DNA of 46,882 nucleotides, from NCBI GenBank assembly GCA_021324295.1, contig JAJPJJ010000102.1, positions 1 to 46,882 on the forward strand, written 5' to 3'. Positions 16,727 through 27,977 of the stretch are shown here, in pieces. Made by a program: the position numbers and the translations under genes. Every line of letters begins with the position of its first letter. The first letter of the stretch is position 1. The notes under the pieces are model-generated. The model had not been told where the DNA came from. It made no database searches and saw only the letters and a program-made list of their open reading frames with translations. The stretch comes from Bacillota bacterium (GTDB taxonomy: Bacteria; Sysuimicrobiota; Sysuimicrobiia; Sysuimicrobiales; Segetimicrobiaceae).

Positions 16727-16755
16727 TTGCGGGGAGCCGGCCGTCCTGGTACTCT
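16727..16755 (+). promoter_or_regulatory. Extended -10 promoter for the dtd-hisS-aspS group
   Basis: TTGCGG at 16727-16732, a 17-base spacer, and TACTCT at 16750-16755 preceded directly by TGG (an extended -10 element). Transcription should start near 16762, about 50 bases before dtd. The rimP operon promoter has the same TTGCGG plus TGn pattern. Confidence 0.55.
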
Positions 16756-16811
16756 CAATGGGACATGATCGCCGCGCAGGGGCCAGTCCGGACGATGAGG
16801 CGCCGGCGCTG

Positions 16812-17369
16812 ATGCGGGCGCTCGTCCAGCGCGTCCGGCGGGCGGCCGTCTACATCCTGGGCGAGGACGCGTCCGGCCGGGTGGCCGGCCCGGCGGAGCC
16901 TTGCGCGGAAGCCCCGCAGCCGATCGGCCGGATCGACACCGGGTTTGCGGTGCTGCTCGGCGTGCACGTGCACGATACCCGTGAGGACGCCGACCACCTC
17001 GCGGGGCGCGTGGCCGGGCTCCGGGTGTTCAGCGACGAGGCGGGCCGGCTGAACCGATCGATCCGGGACATCGGAGGGCAGGTGCTGAGCATCCCGCAGT
17101 TCACGCTCTACGCGGACACGCGACGGGGGCGCCGGCCGAGCTTCATCGACGCGGCCCCGCCCGAGGTGGCCGAGCCGCTGTACCGGCGCTTCAACGAGCG
17201 CCTCGCGGCCGCCGGCGTGCGGGTCGTCCCAGGGCGGTTTCGCGCCCACATGGTGGTGGAGATCCACAACGACGGCCCGGTGACGATCCTCCTGGAGACG
17301 CCGGTGCGGCCGCCCGGGCCCGCGTCCGGCCGGGAGGCGCCCCTGCCCGGCGCCGACGGGACCGCGTGA
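16812..17369 (+). CDS. dtd: D-aminoacyl-tRNA deacylase
   Basis: Hydrolyses D-amino acids (and mischarged glycine) from tRNA. 185 residues versus about 145-150 usual. The family start MRALVQRVRRAAV, the active-site segment PQFTLYADTRRGRRPSF and the Gly-cisPro motif NDGPVT are present. The extra length comes from an insertion of about 17 residues after the first strand (about residues 15-37, Gly/Ala/Pro-rich) and a 22-residue Pro-rich tail. Both lie outside the catalytic motifs. The ATG at 16812 begins the family N-terminus exactly. The next gene overlaps its stop (TGATG). dtd-hisS-aspS is a conserved order in Firmicutes. Confidence 0.93.
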   Translation: MRALVQRVRRAAVYILGEDASGRVAGPAEPCAEAPQPIGRIDTGFAVLLGVHVHDTREDADHLAGRVAGLRVFSDEAGRLNRSIRDIGGQVLSIPQFTLYADTRRGRRPSFIDAAPPEVAEPLYRRFNERLAAAGVRVVPGRFRAHMVVEIHNDGPVTILLETPVRPPGPASGREAPLPGADGTA

Positions 17370-18079
17370 TGCGGCGGCCCACGCTCTGGGATCTGGCCGG
17401 CTGCGCCGTCGCAGCCGGGGGCGTCACCGGCTGGGCGGTCGCGTGGGCGGCGCGCGCCGGGCTGCTGCGGGCGGTGCTGGAGTGGTTCCCGCGGTCGAGC
17501 TGGGACGGTGTGACGTGGGGGCTGCTCCCGGCGGTGCTGCTGCTGCCGTCGGTGATCCAGGGCCTCGCGACCGCGCGGTGCGCGGGCGTGCGGCCGGCCC
17601 CGCTGGCGCGCGCGGTCGCAGGCAGCGCCGCGGGAAGCGTGGCGGCGGCGGCGGTGCTCGAGGAAGCTGCCCTTGCGATGGCGCGCCGTCTCCCGGCCCC
17701 GGTGGTGGCGCACCTCGCGCCGGCCGTGCCCGGCGTCGTGGCCACGGGGTCGGCGACCCTCGTGCTCGCGGGATCGCTGCTCGTCGCGGCGCGGCTCGCC
17801 GAGCTGCCGTGGCTGCGCGCGGCCGCCCTTCCGCTGGCCGCCGCGGTTGTGGCGCTCGGGTGGCTCGGGGCGTACGACCGGGCCCTGGCGCTCGCCTACG
17901 TGCTGGACCGGCCGGAGATGAGCGGGCTCGTGGCCTCCGTCGTCACGGGCGGCACCGCGGGGTCGGCGTGGATGGTCTGGCTCGCCGGCGCCCGGCCGGC
18001 CGCACGCGAGCCGGTTCCCCGCCGGGGAGCGCGGCCGGCGACGGACGAGCCCGGCCGCGGGGGCCAGCCGACGGCATGA
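17369..18079 (+). CDS. Unknown multi-pass membrane protein between dtd and hisS
   Basis: I do not recognise a family. The 236 residues contain about five or six hydrophobic segments (roughly 8-30, 48-68, 78-105, 118-142, 146-166 and 184-207) rich in Ala, Leu and Val. A charged Arg/Pro-rich tail of about 30 residues follows and is probably cytoplasmic. The ATG overlaps the dtd stop (TGATG at 17367-17371), so it is coupled to dtd and co-transcribed with hisS and aspS. B. subtilis has a cell-wall amidase gene (yrvJ) at this place; nothing here looks like an amidase. Confidence 0.65.
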   Translation: MRRPTLWDLAGCAVAAGGVTGWAVAWAARAGLLRAVLEWFPRSSWDGVTWGLLPAVLLLPSVIQGLATARCAGVRPAPLARAVAGSAAGSVAAAAVLEEAALAMARRLPAPVVAHLAPAVPGVVATGSATLVLAGSLLVAARLAELPWLRAAALPLAAAVVALGWLGAYDRALALAYVLDRPEMSGLVASVVTGGTAGSAWMVWLAGARPAAREPVPRRGARPATDEPGRGGQPTA

Positions 18080-18162
18080 CCCGGCGCCCCGGCGTTCCGC
18101 CCGGCGCCGCGGGCGGCCGCGTCCCGCCGCAGCGACCCGCGACGAGGGAACGGAGCGAGCGA

Positions 18163-19428
<1,266 letters not shown>

Positions 19429-19508
19429 GCGCTGCCCCGGGCTTCTGCACGCCGGACGATGGGCCTGCGGCGCGAGCTCAGACGCCCGCGGCCCGGGAAG
19501 GAGCGGGG

Positions 19509-21290
<1,782 letters not shown>

Positions 21291-21732
21291 ATGCTCGGTC
21301 TCCGACAACGCGGCCAAGACGTACCACCGGATCGCGCACATCTGCCGTCATCAGGGGAACAGCCGGCCGGTGAGCTGGCTCGTCCCGCCGCTGGCGCCGG
21401 CGATCGAGCGTCTCTACCGGCTGCGGTCCCTCCATCGCGGGCCGCATCCGATCCGGCCGGCGATCGAGCTGGGTCGCGCCTTGCGGCTCGGTCTGGGGCG
21501 CCCGCCCACCCCGGACACAGGCTGGGCACGGGCGAGACGCTCGGCTGAGGGGCCCTGTCGCTGCGTGCCTCTGCACGCCACCGAGCCCGCGTCGCGCTGA
21601 CCGAAACGCCCGCGTGGAGCCATAGAACCAACCCGCCACCGGCATCCGGTGGACGCTCGGGCCTGTCGACGTGGCCCTCCAGGGGTCGGGCGCCGCCTGA
21701 GTTCCGAAACGGCTGGCCGGCACGGGAGGACG
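21291..21732. other. Intergenic stretch after aspS with no gene I can support
   Basis: About 440 bases between aspS and the 6S RNA promoter. Open frames here are short (85 residues or fewer), Arg/Pro-rich and without ribosome sites or family motifs. I see no tRNA, riboswitch or terminator with a T-run. A frame from GTG 21370 to 21600 (76 residues) is the longest with a plausible start, but nothing speaks for it. Degraded sequence is possible. Confidence 0.5.
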
Positions 21733-21762
21733 TTGAATGTGGCCGGAGGCCGGTGCTACTAT
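21733..21762 (+). promoter_or_regulatory. Promoter of the 6S RNA gene
   Basis: TTGAAT at 21733-21738, an 18-base spacer, and TACTAT at 21757-21762 directly preceded by TGC (extended -10). The predicted start, about 7 bases downstream (21769-21770), coincides with the first base of the closing stem of the 6S RNA. Confidence 0.75.
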
Positions 21763-21769
21763 AAAGGTG

Positions 21770-21953
21770 GCTCCTGCGGTGTGCGCTAGGCCCGTGGTCC
21801 CGAGCCAACAGGAGCACGAAGGGAGCCCGGCTTCGGACGGCAACGGCACGGCCCCGTACGCGCTGACCGGCTGGGGCTAGCCGGACCCGCCCGAGAGGGC
21901 ACCCACCTGCGAGGCGCAGGTTCGGGGACTGCGGCCGGCGGCACCGCGGGAGC
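21770..21953 (+). ncRNA. ssrS: 6S RNA (regulator of the housekeeping RNA polymerase holoenzyme)
   Basis: 6S RNA mimics an open promoter and sequesters RNA polymerase. The two ends form a closing helix of 12 base pairs: GCTCCTGCGGTG at 21770-21781 with CACCGCGGGAGC at 21942-21953, with one G-U pair. The 184-base length equals that of typical 6S RNAs. The 5' half (TGGTCCCGAGCC) resembles the E. coli 6S segment around AGTCCCCTGAGCC. The 3' half has a hairpin ACCTGC-GAGGC-GCAGGT on the 3' side of the expected central bubble, followed by a GGGGACTGCGGC region like the E. coli GGGTTACAGCCTGCGGC. An apical hairpin CCGGCT-N6-AGCCGG lies at about 21870-21887. Its own promoter starts at the first stem base. 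B. subtilis 6S-1 is also next to aspS. Confidence 0.85.
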
Positions 21954-22421
21954 GTCTCCCGCCGCCGGACTGGCGCGCGCACCCGCCCGATGACGCCCGC
22001 GCACCGCACCCCCGCCGACTCCTCGCCTGCGCTGCAGTCGCATTTCATCCAGCCGGGGACCCGGTCGATCGGGATCGTGGGCGGCAAGGGGGATGCCGGC
22101 GTGCCGGCCGCCCGCGCGTTCCTCGACAGCGCCGCGGCCGTGCGCCGGCTCTGCCCCTCGCCGCCGTAGCCGCCGTCTTCGCATCCCGGCCAGAGCGCGG
22201 GTGGGGGCGAGGCCGGTCCCCCGCTCCCGGGACGCGCTCCAGCGCGGGCCGGCGGTCCGCCGGACGCGACGGCGCCGATCGGAGGGGCCGCCGGCCCGAC
22301 GGGGTCCTCCGCTGACCTACTTGGTCGAGACCGAGACCCGCGTCCGCCCCGGGGCAGATCCTCGTCGGCCCGCGCAACCGCCCCCCGATGTGGCCGCAGG
22401 ACACCGGGCCTCCGCGGCAAG
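21954..22421. other. Intergenic stretch between 6S RNA and the formate dehydrogenase operon
   Basis: About 470 bases without a gene I can support. One frame, ATG 21990 to TAG 22169 (59 residues), contains IGIVGGKGDAGVPAA, which has a nucleotide-binding look. It lacks a ribosome site and any further family match. The rest is very GC-rich with many short inverted repeats of no clear type. No tRNA-Sec or sel gene is present. Confidence 0.45.
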
Positions 22422-22447
22422 GTTTGCGGCGGGAGCGCCAGGGCAAT
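22422..22447 (+). promoter_or_regulatory. Possible SigB-like promoter for the formate dehydrogenase operon
   Basis: GTTTGC at 22422-22427, a 13-base gap, and GGGCAA at 22441-22446. The SigB consensus is GTTT..-N12-14-GGGTAT, so the -35 core fits and the -10 box fits at four of six positions. The overlapping TTGCGG (22424-22429) with AATAAA (22445-22450) is an alternative housekeeping reading but has a short spacer of 15. Two GGAGG-type ribosome sites follow before the fdh start. Confidence 0.3.
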
Positions 22448-22478
22448 AAAGGAGGCGACGCAAGGAGGATGCTGCGGC

Positions 22479-25400
22479 ATGCGTGACTGGCGTACCCTTC
22501 TCTCGCAGTGGCCGGTCGCCCGCCAGCTCCAGCAGAGAGACCCGACCGCGCTCGGCAGCGCCGCGTTCTCCCCGCGCAGCCGCGACCTGAGGCCCCGGAC
22601 GGCGACCGCAGACCGTGTCGTCCGGTCGGTGTGTCCCTACTGCGGCGTCGGCTGCGGCCAGCTCGTCTACGTCAAGGACGGGAAGATCACGGACATCGAG
22701 GGCGATCCGGACTCGCCGATCTCGGCCGGCTGCCTGTGTCCCAAGGGCGCCGCGACGTTCCAGCTCGTCACCGGTGCCCACCGCGTCCACCACGTGCTGT
22801 ACCGCCGGCCGCACGGCACGCAGTGGGAGACGATCCCGCTCGAGGTCGCGATGGACATGGTCGCCGACCGTGTCCGCAAGACGCGCGACGAGACGTGGGA
22901 GGACCGGACGCCCGAGGGGGCCCTGGCGCGGCGGACGCTCGGGATCGCGCATCTCGGCGGCGCCACGCTCGACAACGAGGAGAACTACCTGATCAAGAAG
23001 CTGTTCACGGCGCTCGGCATCGTCCAGATCGACAACCAGGCCCGTATATGACACTCCTCCACGGTCCCCGGTCTGGGGATCTCGTTTGGACGGGGCGGGG
23101 CCACTACGTTCCAGCAGGACCTGCAGCACGCGGACTGCATCGTGATCCAGGGCTCCAACATGGCGGAGTGCCACCCGGTCGGTTTCCGCTGGGTGATGGA
23201 GGCCAAGAATCGCGGCGCCACGATCGTCCACGTCGATCCCCGGTTCACGAGGACGAGCGCGGTCGCGGACATCCACGTGCCGATCCGCGCCGGGAGCGAC
23301 ATCGCGTTCCTGGGCGGCATCGTCAACTACATCATCACGCACGAGCGGTACTTCCGGGATTACGTCGTCCACTACACGAACGCCGCGGCGATCGTCTCCC
23401 CCGATTTCCAGGACACCGAGGACCTCGACGGGCTGTTCAGCGGCTACAACCCCGAGACTCGGCACTACGATATGCGGTCCTGGGAGTACGAGGGCCAGCA
23501 GCGCTCGCCCGTCGTCGAGACCCACCAGGAGTACCACGAGCTGACCGGCGAGCCGTGGTCGGAGGGGCCGCCGCAGGCCCGAGCGGAGCACTACGACGAG
23601 ACGCTGCAGCACCCCCGGTGCGTGTTCCAGATCGTCAAGCGGCACTTCTCGCGGTACACGCCGGAGGTCGTGGAGCAGATCTGTGGGGTCCCCCGGGATC
23701 TGTTCCTCAAGGTCGCCCAGACCCTGTGCGACAACTCCGGCCGGGAGCGGACGTCGGCCTTCTGCTACGCCGTCGGCTGGACGCAGCACACCGTCGGCGT
23801 GCAGTATATCCGGACGGCCGCGATCGTCCAGATGCTCCTCGGCAACATGGGCCGCCCGGGCGGCGGCATCCTCGCGCTGCGTGGCCACACGTCGATCCAG
23901 GGGTCCACGGATATCCCGACGCTCTACGACCTGCTCCCGGGCTACCTGCCGATGGCCAAGGGGCAATACGACGCGGACTTCGGCCAGTATGCCTTTCACA
24001 ACACCGGCCGGGCCGGGACGTGGAGCAGCTTCCCCGCGTACGCGGTGTCGCTGCTCAAGGCGTGGTACGGGGACGCCGCCAGGGCGGACAACGACTGGGC
24101 GTTCCACTACCTGCCCCACATCACCGGAAACCACTCGCATCTCATGACCGTCGCGGCGATGGCCGACGGCAGGGTGAGGGGCTACTTCGTGATGGGCGAG
24201 AACCCGGTGGTGGGCACGGTCCACTCGGCGCTCCACAGCAAGGGCCTGCGCGCGCTCGAGTGGCTCGTGGTGCGGGACTTCGCCCCGACCGAGACGGTGG
24301 AGTTCTGGCGCACCGGGCCGGAGATCGCCCGCGGCGAGGTGCGGCCCGAGGAGATCAAGACCGAGGTCTTCTTCTTCCCGGCCGCGGCGCCCACCGAGAA
24401 GGACGGGAGCTTCACCAACACCCAGCGCCTCCTGCAGTGGCACCACAAGGCGATCGAGCCGCCGGGGGACTGCCGGAGCGAACTGCACTTCATGTACCAC
24501 CTTGGCCGGCGCCTGAAGCGCCTGTACGCAGGGTCCGCGGATCCCAAGGACCGGCCGATCCTGGACCTCGTGTGGGACTATCCGACGATCGGGGCGATCG
24601 CGGAGCCGGATGCCGAGGCGGTGCTCAGGGAGATCAACGGCTACACGGTGGCGGACGGGAAGTTGCTCTCGCGTTACCAGGAGCTCAACGACGATGGCTC
24701 GACCGCCTGCGGATGCTGGATCTACTGCGGCTGCTACGCAGGCGGCGTGAACCGGCCGGCCCGGCGGAGGCCCCGGACGGAGCAGACGTGGGTGGCGCCG
24801 GAATGGGCGTGGGCGTGGCCCAGCAACATCCGCCTGATGTACAACCGGGCCTCGGCCGATCCCGGGGGCCGGCCGTGGTCCGAGCGCAAGAAGTACGTCT
24901 GGTGGGACGCCGAGGGGGGCCGCTGGACCGGGTACGACCACCCGGACATCGTCGAGGCCAAGCCCCCGTCCTACCGGCCCGGCCCGGATGCCGAGGGCAT
25001 GGACCTCCTCTCCGGCACCGATCCGTTTTCGCTGCACGCCGACGGCAAGGCGTGGATGTTCGCGCCGGCCGGGCTCGTGGACGGCCCGCTGCCGACCCAC
25101 TACGAGCCGCAGGAGTCCGTGATCAGGAGCCCGCTGTACGGCCAGCAGTGCAACCCGGCGCGGCTGGAGTGGGATCGGCCGGACAACCCCTATCACCGCG
25201 CGTACAACGATCCCCGCTTCCCGTATGTGCTCACGACCTACCGGCTCACCGAGCACCACACCGCGGGCGGCATGACCCGCTGGCTCTCGTGGCTCAGCGA
25301 ACTGCAGCCCGAGATGTTCTGCGAGGTCTCCCCGGAGCTCGCCAGGGAGAAGGGCCTCCGGAACGGCGGCTGGGCGACGATCACCACGGCCCGGGGCGAG

Positions 25401-25736
25401 ATCGAGGTCCGGGTGCTCGTCACGGACCGGATCCCCCCGCTGCGGCTCGAGGGGAGGACCGTTCACCAGATCGGTCTCCCGTACCACTGGGGCAGCCGGG
25501 GGCTCGTCCGGGGCGAGGCGGCGAACGCGCTGCTCCCGTTCGTCGCCGATCCGAATGTCTCGATCATGGAAAGCAAGGCCCTCACCGGCAACATCGAGCC
25601 GGGACGGCGCGGCCGCGGCCGCCGGGTTGTGACGAGCGGACCCATCGTGCCGCCGCTGGACCACGACGGCGCGCCCCGGGACCTCCGGCCCCCGGCGTCC
25701 GGCGCCGGATCGGGGAAGCGACCGAGGGAGCGATGA
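22479..25736 (+). CDS. fdhA: Formate dehydrogenase, catalytic molybdo/tungsto-selenoprotein subunit (TGA at 23049-23051 = Sec191)
   Basis: Oxidises formate to CO2 at a bis-pterin Mo/W centre. The coding sequence crosses one in-frame TGA at 23049-23051. The reading before it (IDNQARI) and after it (HSSTVPGLGISFGRGG) joins into the family active-site segment, where Sec or Cys is followed by the catalytic His. In FdnG this reads ARVUHGPTV. A SECIS-type hairpin follows the TGA. Read through, the protein has 1085 residues. Cys52, Cys55, Cys59 and Cys87 (CPYCGVGC ... CLCPKG) bind a 4Fe-4S cluster. Pterin-binding domains follow, including STACGCWIYCG and a C-terminal MopB-type domain ending near TGNIEPG. 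No Tat signal is present, so it is probably cytoplasmic. AAGGAGG (22462-22468) fixes the ATG at 22479. It overlaps the next gene by ATGA. Confidence 0.92.
23049..23081 (+). promoter_or_regulatory. SECIS-like element directing selenocysteine insertion
   Basis: Directly after the TGA, 18 bases lead to the apical loop GGTCT (23070-23074), flanked by the stem TCCCC (23065-23069) and GGGGA (23075-23079); G64-T80 and G63-C81 can extend it. The loop sequence and the 18-base distance equal those of the E. coli fdhF SECIS recognised by SelB. The bulged U of the E. coli stem is not evident. It acts on the mRNA inside the coding sequence. Confidence 0.82.
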
Positions 25737-26539
25737 TCGCGATGGGCGCAAAGGGATTCTTCACCGACACGACCGTCTGCATCGGGTGCAAGGCCTGCGA
25801 GGTCGCCTGCAAAGAGTGGAACCAGTTGCCGGACGACGGGATGTTCTTCACCGCGATGTCCTACGACAACACGGTGAGCCTCGGCGCCTCGACGTGGCGC
25901 CACGTCGCGTTCATCGAGCGCCCGGTGCCCCTCGGCGGGCAGACGACCGCGCACGGCATCTCGTGGCTCTTCATGTCCGACGTCTGCAAGCACTGCCAGC
26001 GCGCCGGGTGCCTGGAGAACTGCCCGACCGGCGCGATCGTGCGCACGGAGTTCGGCTCGGTGTACGTCCAGCCGGACGTCTGCAACGGGTGCGGGTACTG
26101 CATCGCCGGCTGCCCGTTCGGGGTGATCGACCGCCGCGCCGGGGACGGCCGTGCCTGGAAGTGCACCCTCTGCTACGACAGGCTCCGCGGCGGCCTCGAG
26201 CCCGCGTGCGCCAAGGCGTGTCCCACCGACTCGATTCGATTCGGCGACGTCGACGAGCTCCGGGCCACGGCCCGGGCGAGGCTGGAGCAGCTCCACGCGC
26301 GAGGCGTCACGGAAGCGTACCTGTACGGCGAGGACGCCGCGAGGCAGCCGGGCACCGAGGGCCTGAACGCGTTCTTCCTCCTCGTCGATCGGCCCGAAGC
26401 GTACAACCTGCCGCCCGATCCCGTGGTCCCGACCAGGAAGATCGCGCCGGCGTGGCTGTCGTTGGCCGCCGCGGCGCTCGGCATGGCCGCCGCCGCCGTC
26501 GGGGCCGTCGCGTCGAGCCAGGAGAGGGGGCACTCATGA
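25733..26539 (+). CDS. fdhB: Formate dehydrogenase iron-sulfur subunit (four 4Fe-4S clusters)
   Basis: Carries electrons from the catalytic subunit to the membrane. 268 residues. Four cysteine groups are visible: CIGCKACEVAC (about 16-26), CKHCQRAGCLENCP, CNGCGYCIAGCPFG, and CTLCYDRL with ACAKACP. This is the set for four 4Fe-4S clusters as in FdnH/HybA-type proteins. A hydrophobic C-terminal segment, about residues 240-261, could be a membrane anchor. The ATG lies in an ATGA overlap with the fdhA stop, and its own stop overlaps the next ATG in the same way. The three genes are therefore translationally coupled. No signal peptide is seen, which matches a cytoplasmic catalytic subunit. Confidence 0.93.
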   Translation: MIAMGAKGFFTDTTVCIGCKACEVACKEWNQLPDDGMFFTAMSYDNTVSLGASTWRHVAFIERPVPLGGQTTAHGISWLFMSDVCKHCQRAGCLENCPTGAIVRTEFGSVYVQPDVCNGCGYCIAGCPFGVIDRRAGDGRAWKCTLCYDRLRGGLEPACAKACPTDSIRFGDVDELRATARARLEQLHARGVTEAYLYGEDAARQPGTEGLNAFFLLVDRPEAYNLPPDPVVPTRKIAPAWLSLAAAALGMAAAAVGAVASSQERGHS

Positions 26540-27690
26540 GCGATCGCGGCAGCGTCGCGGCCGAGGCGAGGACCGCCGGCGAGCCCCGGCACGTCGATCC
26601 GGAGGTCGGGCTGCTGGTCGGCGAGGCCGCGCAGCAGCGGGTCCCGGCCGAGCGGGCAGAGGAAGGGGCGCCGCCCTACGCTGTGTGGGACCGGTCCGTC
26701 GCGCGCGAGGAACGGGCGGCTGCGGACACGACCTACTACGACCGCCCGGTGATCAAGGAGCCGGTGTGGATCTGGACGGTACCGCTGTACTTCCACGCGG
26801 GAGGGGCGGCGGGCGCGGCGGCCGTCCTCGGCGCGGTCGCGCAGGGCGTCGAACGCCGGCGACTCGGGCGGCTGGTGACGCGGTGCCGGTGGATGGGGGC
26901 CGTGGGCAGCGCGCTCGGCAGCGGGCTGCTGATCTCCGACCTCGGGCGGCCGGAGCGCTTCCTCAACATGCTGCGGGTGTTCCGGCCGACGTCCCCGATG
27001 AGCGTGGGATCGTGGCTGCTGGCCGGTGTCGGCGCGCTCTCAGGGGCCTCCGCGGTGCTCGCGTCGTCGGACGGGCTGCTCGGGCGCGCGGGCGACGCCG
27101 CCGCCTACGGCGCCGGGCTGCTCGGGATGCCGCTGGCCGGCTACACCGCCGTCCTGATCTCGCAGACCGCCGTGCCGGCGTGGCAGGAGGCACGGCGGTC
27201 GCTGCCGGTGGTGTTCATGGGATCGGCGATGGCGGCCGCGGCCTCGCTGCTCGCCCTCGCCCCGCTCGGCCCGCGCGAGGAGGACGCCGTCCGCCGCTTC
27301 GGCATGGTCGGCCAGATCGCCTCGCTCGCAGGGATGCTGGCGGTCGAACGCGAGGTGTCGCGGATCGAGCGGGTCGGCGCCCCGCTGCGGCGCGGGCCCG
27401 TGGCGGCGCTGTGGAACGCCGCGCGCGCCGCGGAAGTCGCGGCGCTGCTGCTGTCCGGGTTTCCGGGCCGGTCCCGCCCGCGGAGGACCGCCGCCGCGCT
27501 GCTCGGCACCGCCGCGGCGCTCGGCCTGCGATTCGCGGTCTTCCTCCTCGGCCGGGCGTCGGCCCGCGATCCCCGCGCGACATTCCACCAGCAGCGGGCC
27601 GGCCGCGGCGCGGCCGAGGTGACCGGCACGGCCGGCGTCGCTTCCCCCGCAGGGGACGGCGGCGAGGCCGCGACGTCCGCGGAGGGATAG
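26536..27690 (+). CDS. NrfD/PsrC-like membrane subunit (quinone-reactive), formate dehydrogenase partner
   Basis: Integral membrane protein that probably passes electrons between FdhB and menaquinone. 384 residues. An unusually long soluble N-terminus of about 75 residues comes first, then about eight or nine hydrophobic segments. The NrfD hallmark lies at about 131-162: LISDLGRPERFLNMLRVFRP followed by TSPMSVGSWLL. The sequence before it, PVIKEPVWIWTVPLYFHAGG, is also typical of the actinobacterial-type NrfD proteins that accompany formate dehydrogenases. It replaces the cytochrome b subunit FdnI; no haem-binding His pattern is seen. The start overlaps the fdhB stop by ATGA. The last 40 residues are an Ala/Gly-rich tail. 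Confidence 0.88.
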   Translation: MSDRGSVAAEARTAGEPRHVDPEVGLLVGEAAQQRVPAERAEEGAPPYAVWDRSVAREERAAADTTYYDRPVIKEPVWIWTVPLYFHAGGAAGAAAVLGAVAQGVERRRLGRLVTRCRWMGAVGSALGSGLLISDLGRPERFLNMLRVFRPTSPMSVGSWLLAGVGALSGASAVLASSDGLLGRAGDAAAYGAGLLGMPLAGYTAVLISQTAVPAWQEARRSLPVVFMGSAMAAAASLLALAPLGPREEDAVRRFGMVGQIASLAGMLAVEREVSRIERVGAPLRRGPVAALWNAARAAEVAALLLSGFPGRSRPRRTAAALLGTAAALGLRFAVFLLGRASARDPRATFHQQRAGRGAAEVTGTAGVASPAGDGGEAATSAEG

Positions 27691-27743
27691 CCGCCGGCGC
27701 CCTCGGGCGTCCGGACGGGAGCGAGGGGAAGGAGCTGATCGCG

Positions 27744-27977
27744 ATGGCGCGATGCGAGGTCTGCGGCAACGACTACGACAAGGCGTTCGAGGTCGTGCTG
27801 GCCGGCCGCCGGCACGTGTTCGACAGCTTCGAATGCGCGATCCACGCGCTGGCGCCGCGCTGCGCGCACTGCGGCTGCGCCGTGATCGGGCACGGCGTGG
27901 AAGCCGACGACACCATCTTCTGCTGCGCCCACTGCGCGGCGCAGCGCGGCGTCGCGGCCATCCGGGACCGCGCGTAG
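27744..27977 (+). CDS. Small Cys-rich metal-binding protein (prokaryotic metallothionein-like)
   Basis: 77 residues with a CEVCGNDY start (CxxC), then HVFDSFECAIHALAPRCAHCGCAV, then TIFCCAHCA. In total there are nine cysteines and several histidines in a short chain. The pattern suggests one or two zinc sites and resembles small proteins annotated as prokaryotic metallothioneins in actinobacteria. The true role is unknown. GGGGAAGGAG about 10 bases before the ATG is a good ribosome site. It lies 53 bases after the NrfD-like gene and touches the next gene at TAGTG, so it is likely part of the formate dehydrogenase transcript. Confidence 0.75.
   Translation: MARCEVCGNDYDKAFEVVLAGRRHVFDSFECAIHALAPRCAHCGCAVIGHGVEADDTIFCCAHCAAQRGVAAIRDRA

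Noticed and set aside
18080-18162. T-box leader before hisS
   Set aside because: The gap is only 83 bases and contains neither the specifier-loop features nor the conserved T-box sequence.
21990-22169. 59-residue frame with a nucleotide-binding-like IGIVGGKG stretch
   Set aside because: No ribosome site, no further family similarity, and it ends without the rest of a Rossmann domain. It may be chance.
23049-23051. Frameshift, nonsense mutation or gene split in fdhA
   Set aside because: The frame does not shift, family sequence continues directly after the TGA, the position is the known Sec site, and a SECIS-like hairpin follows.
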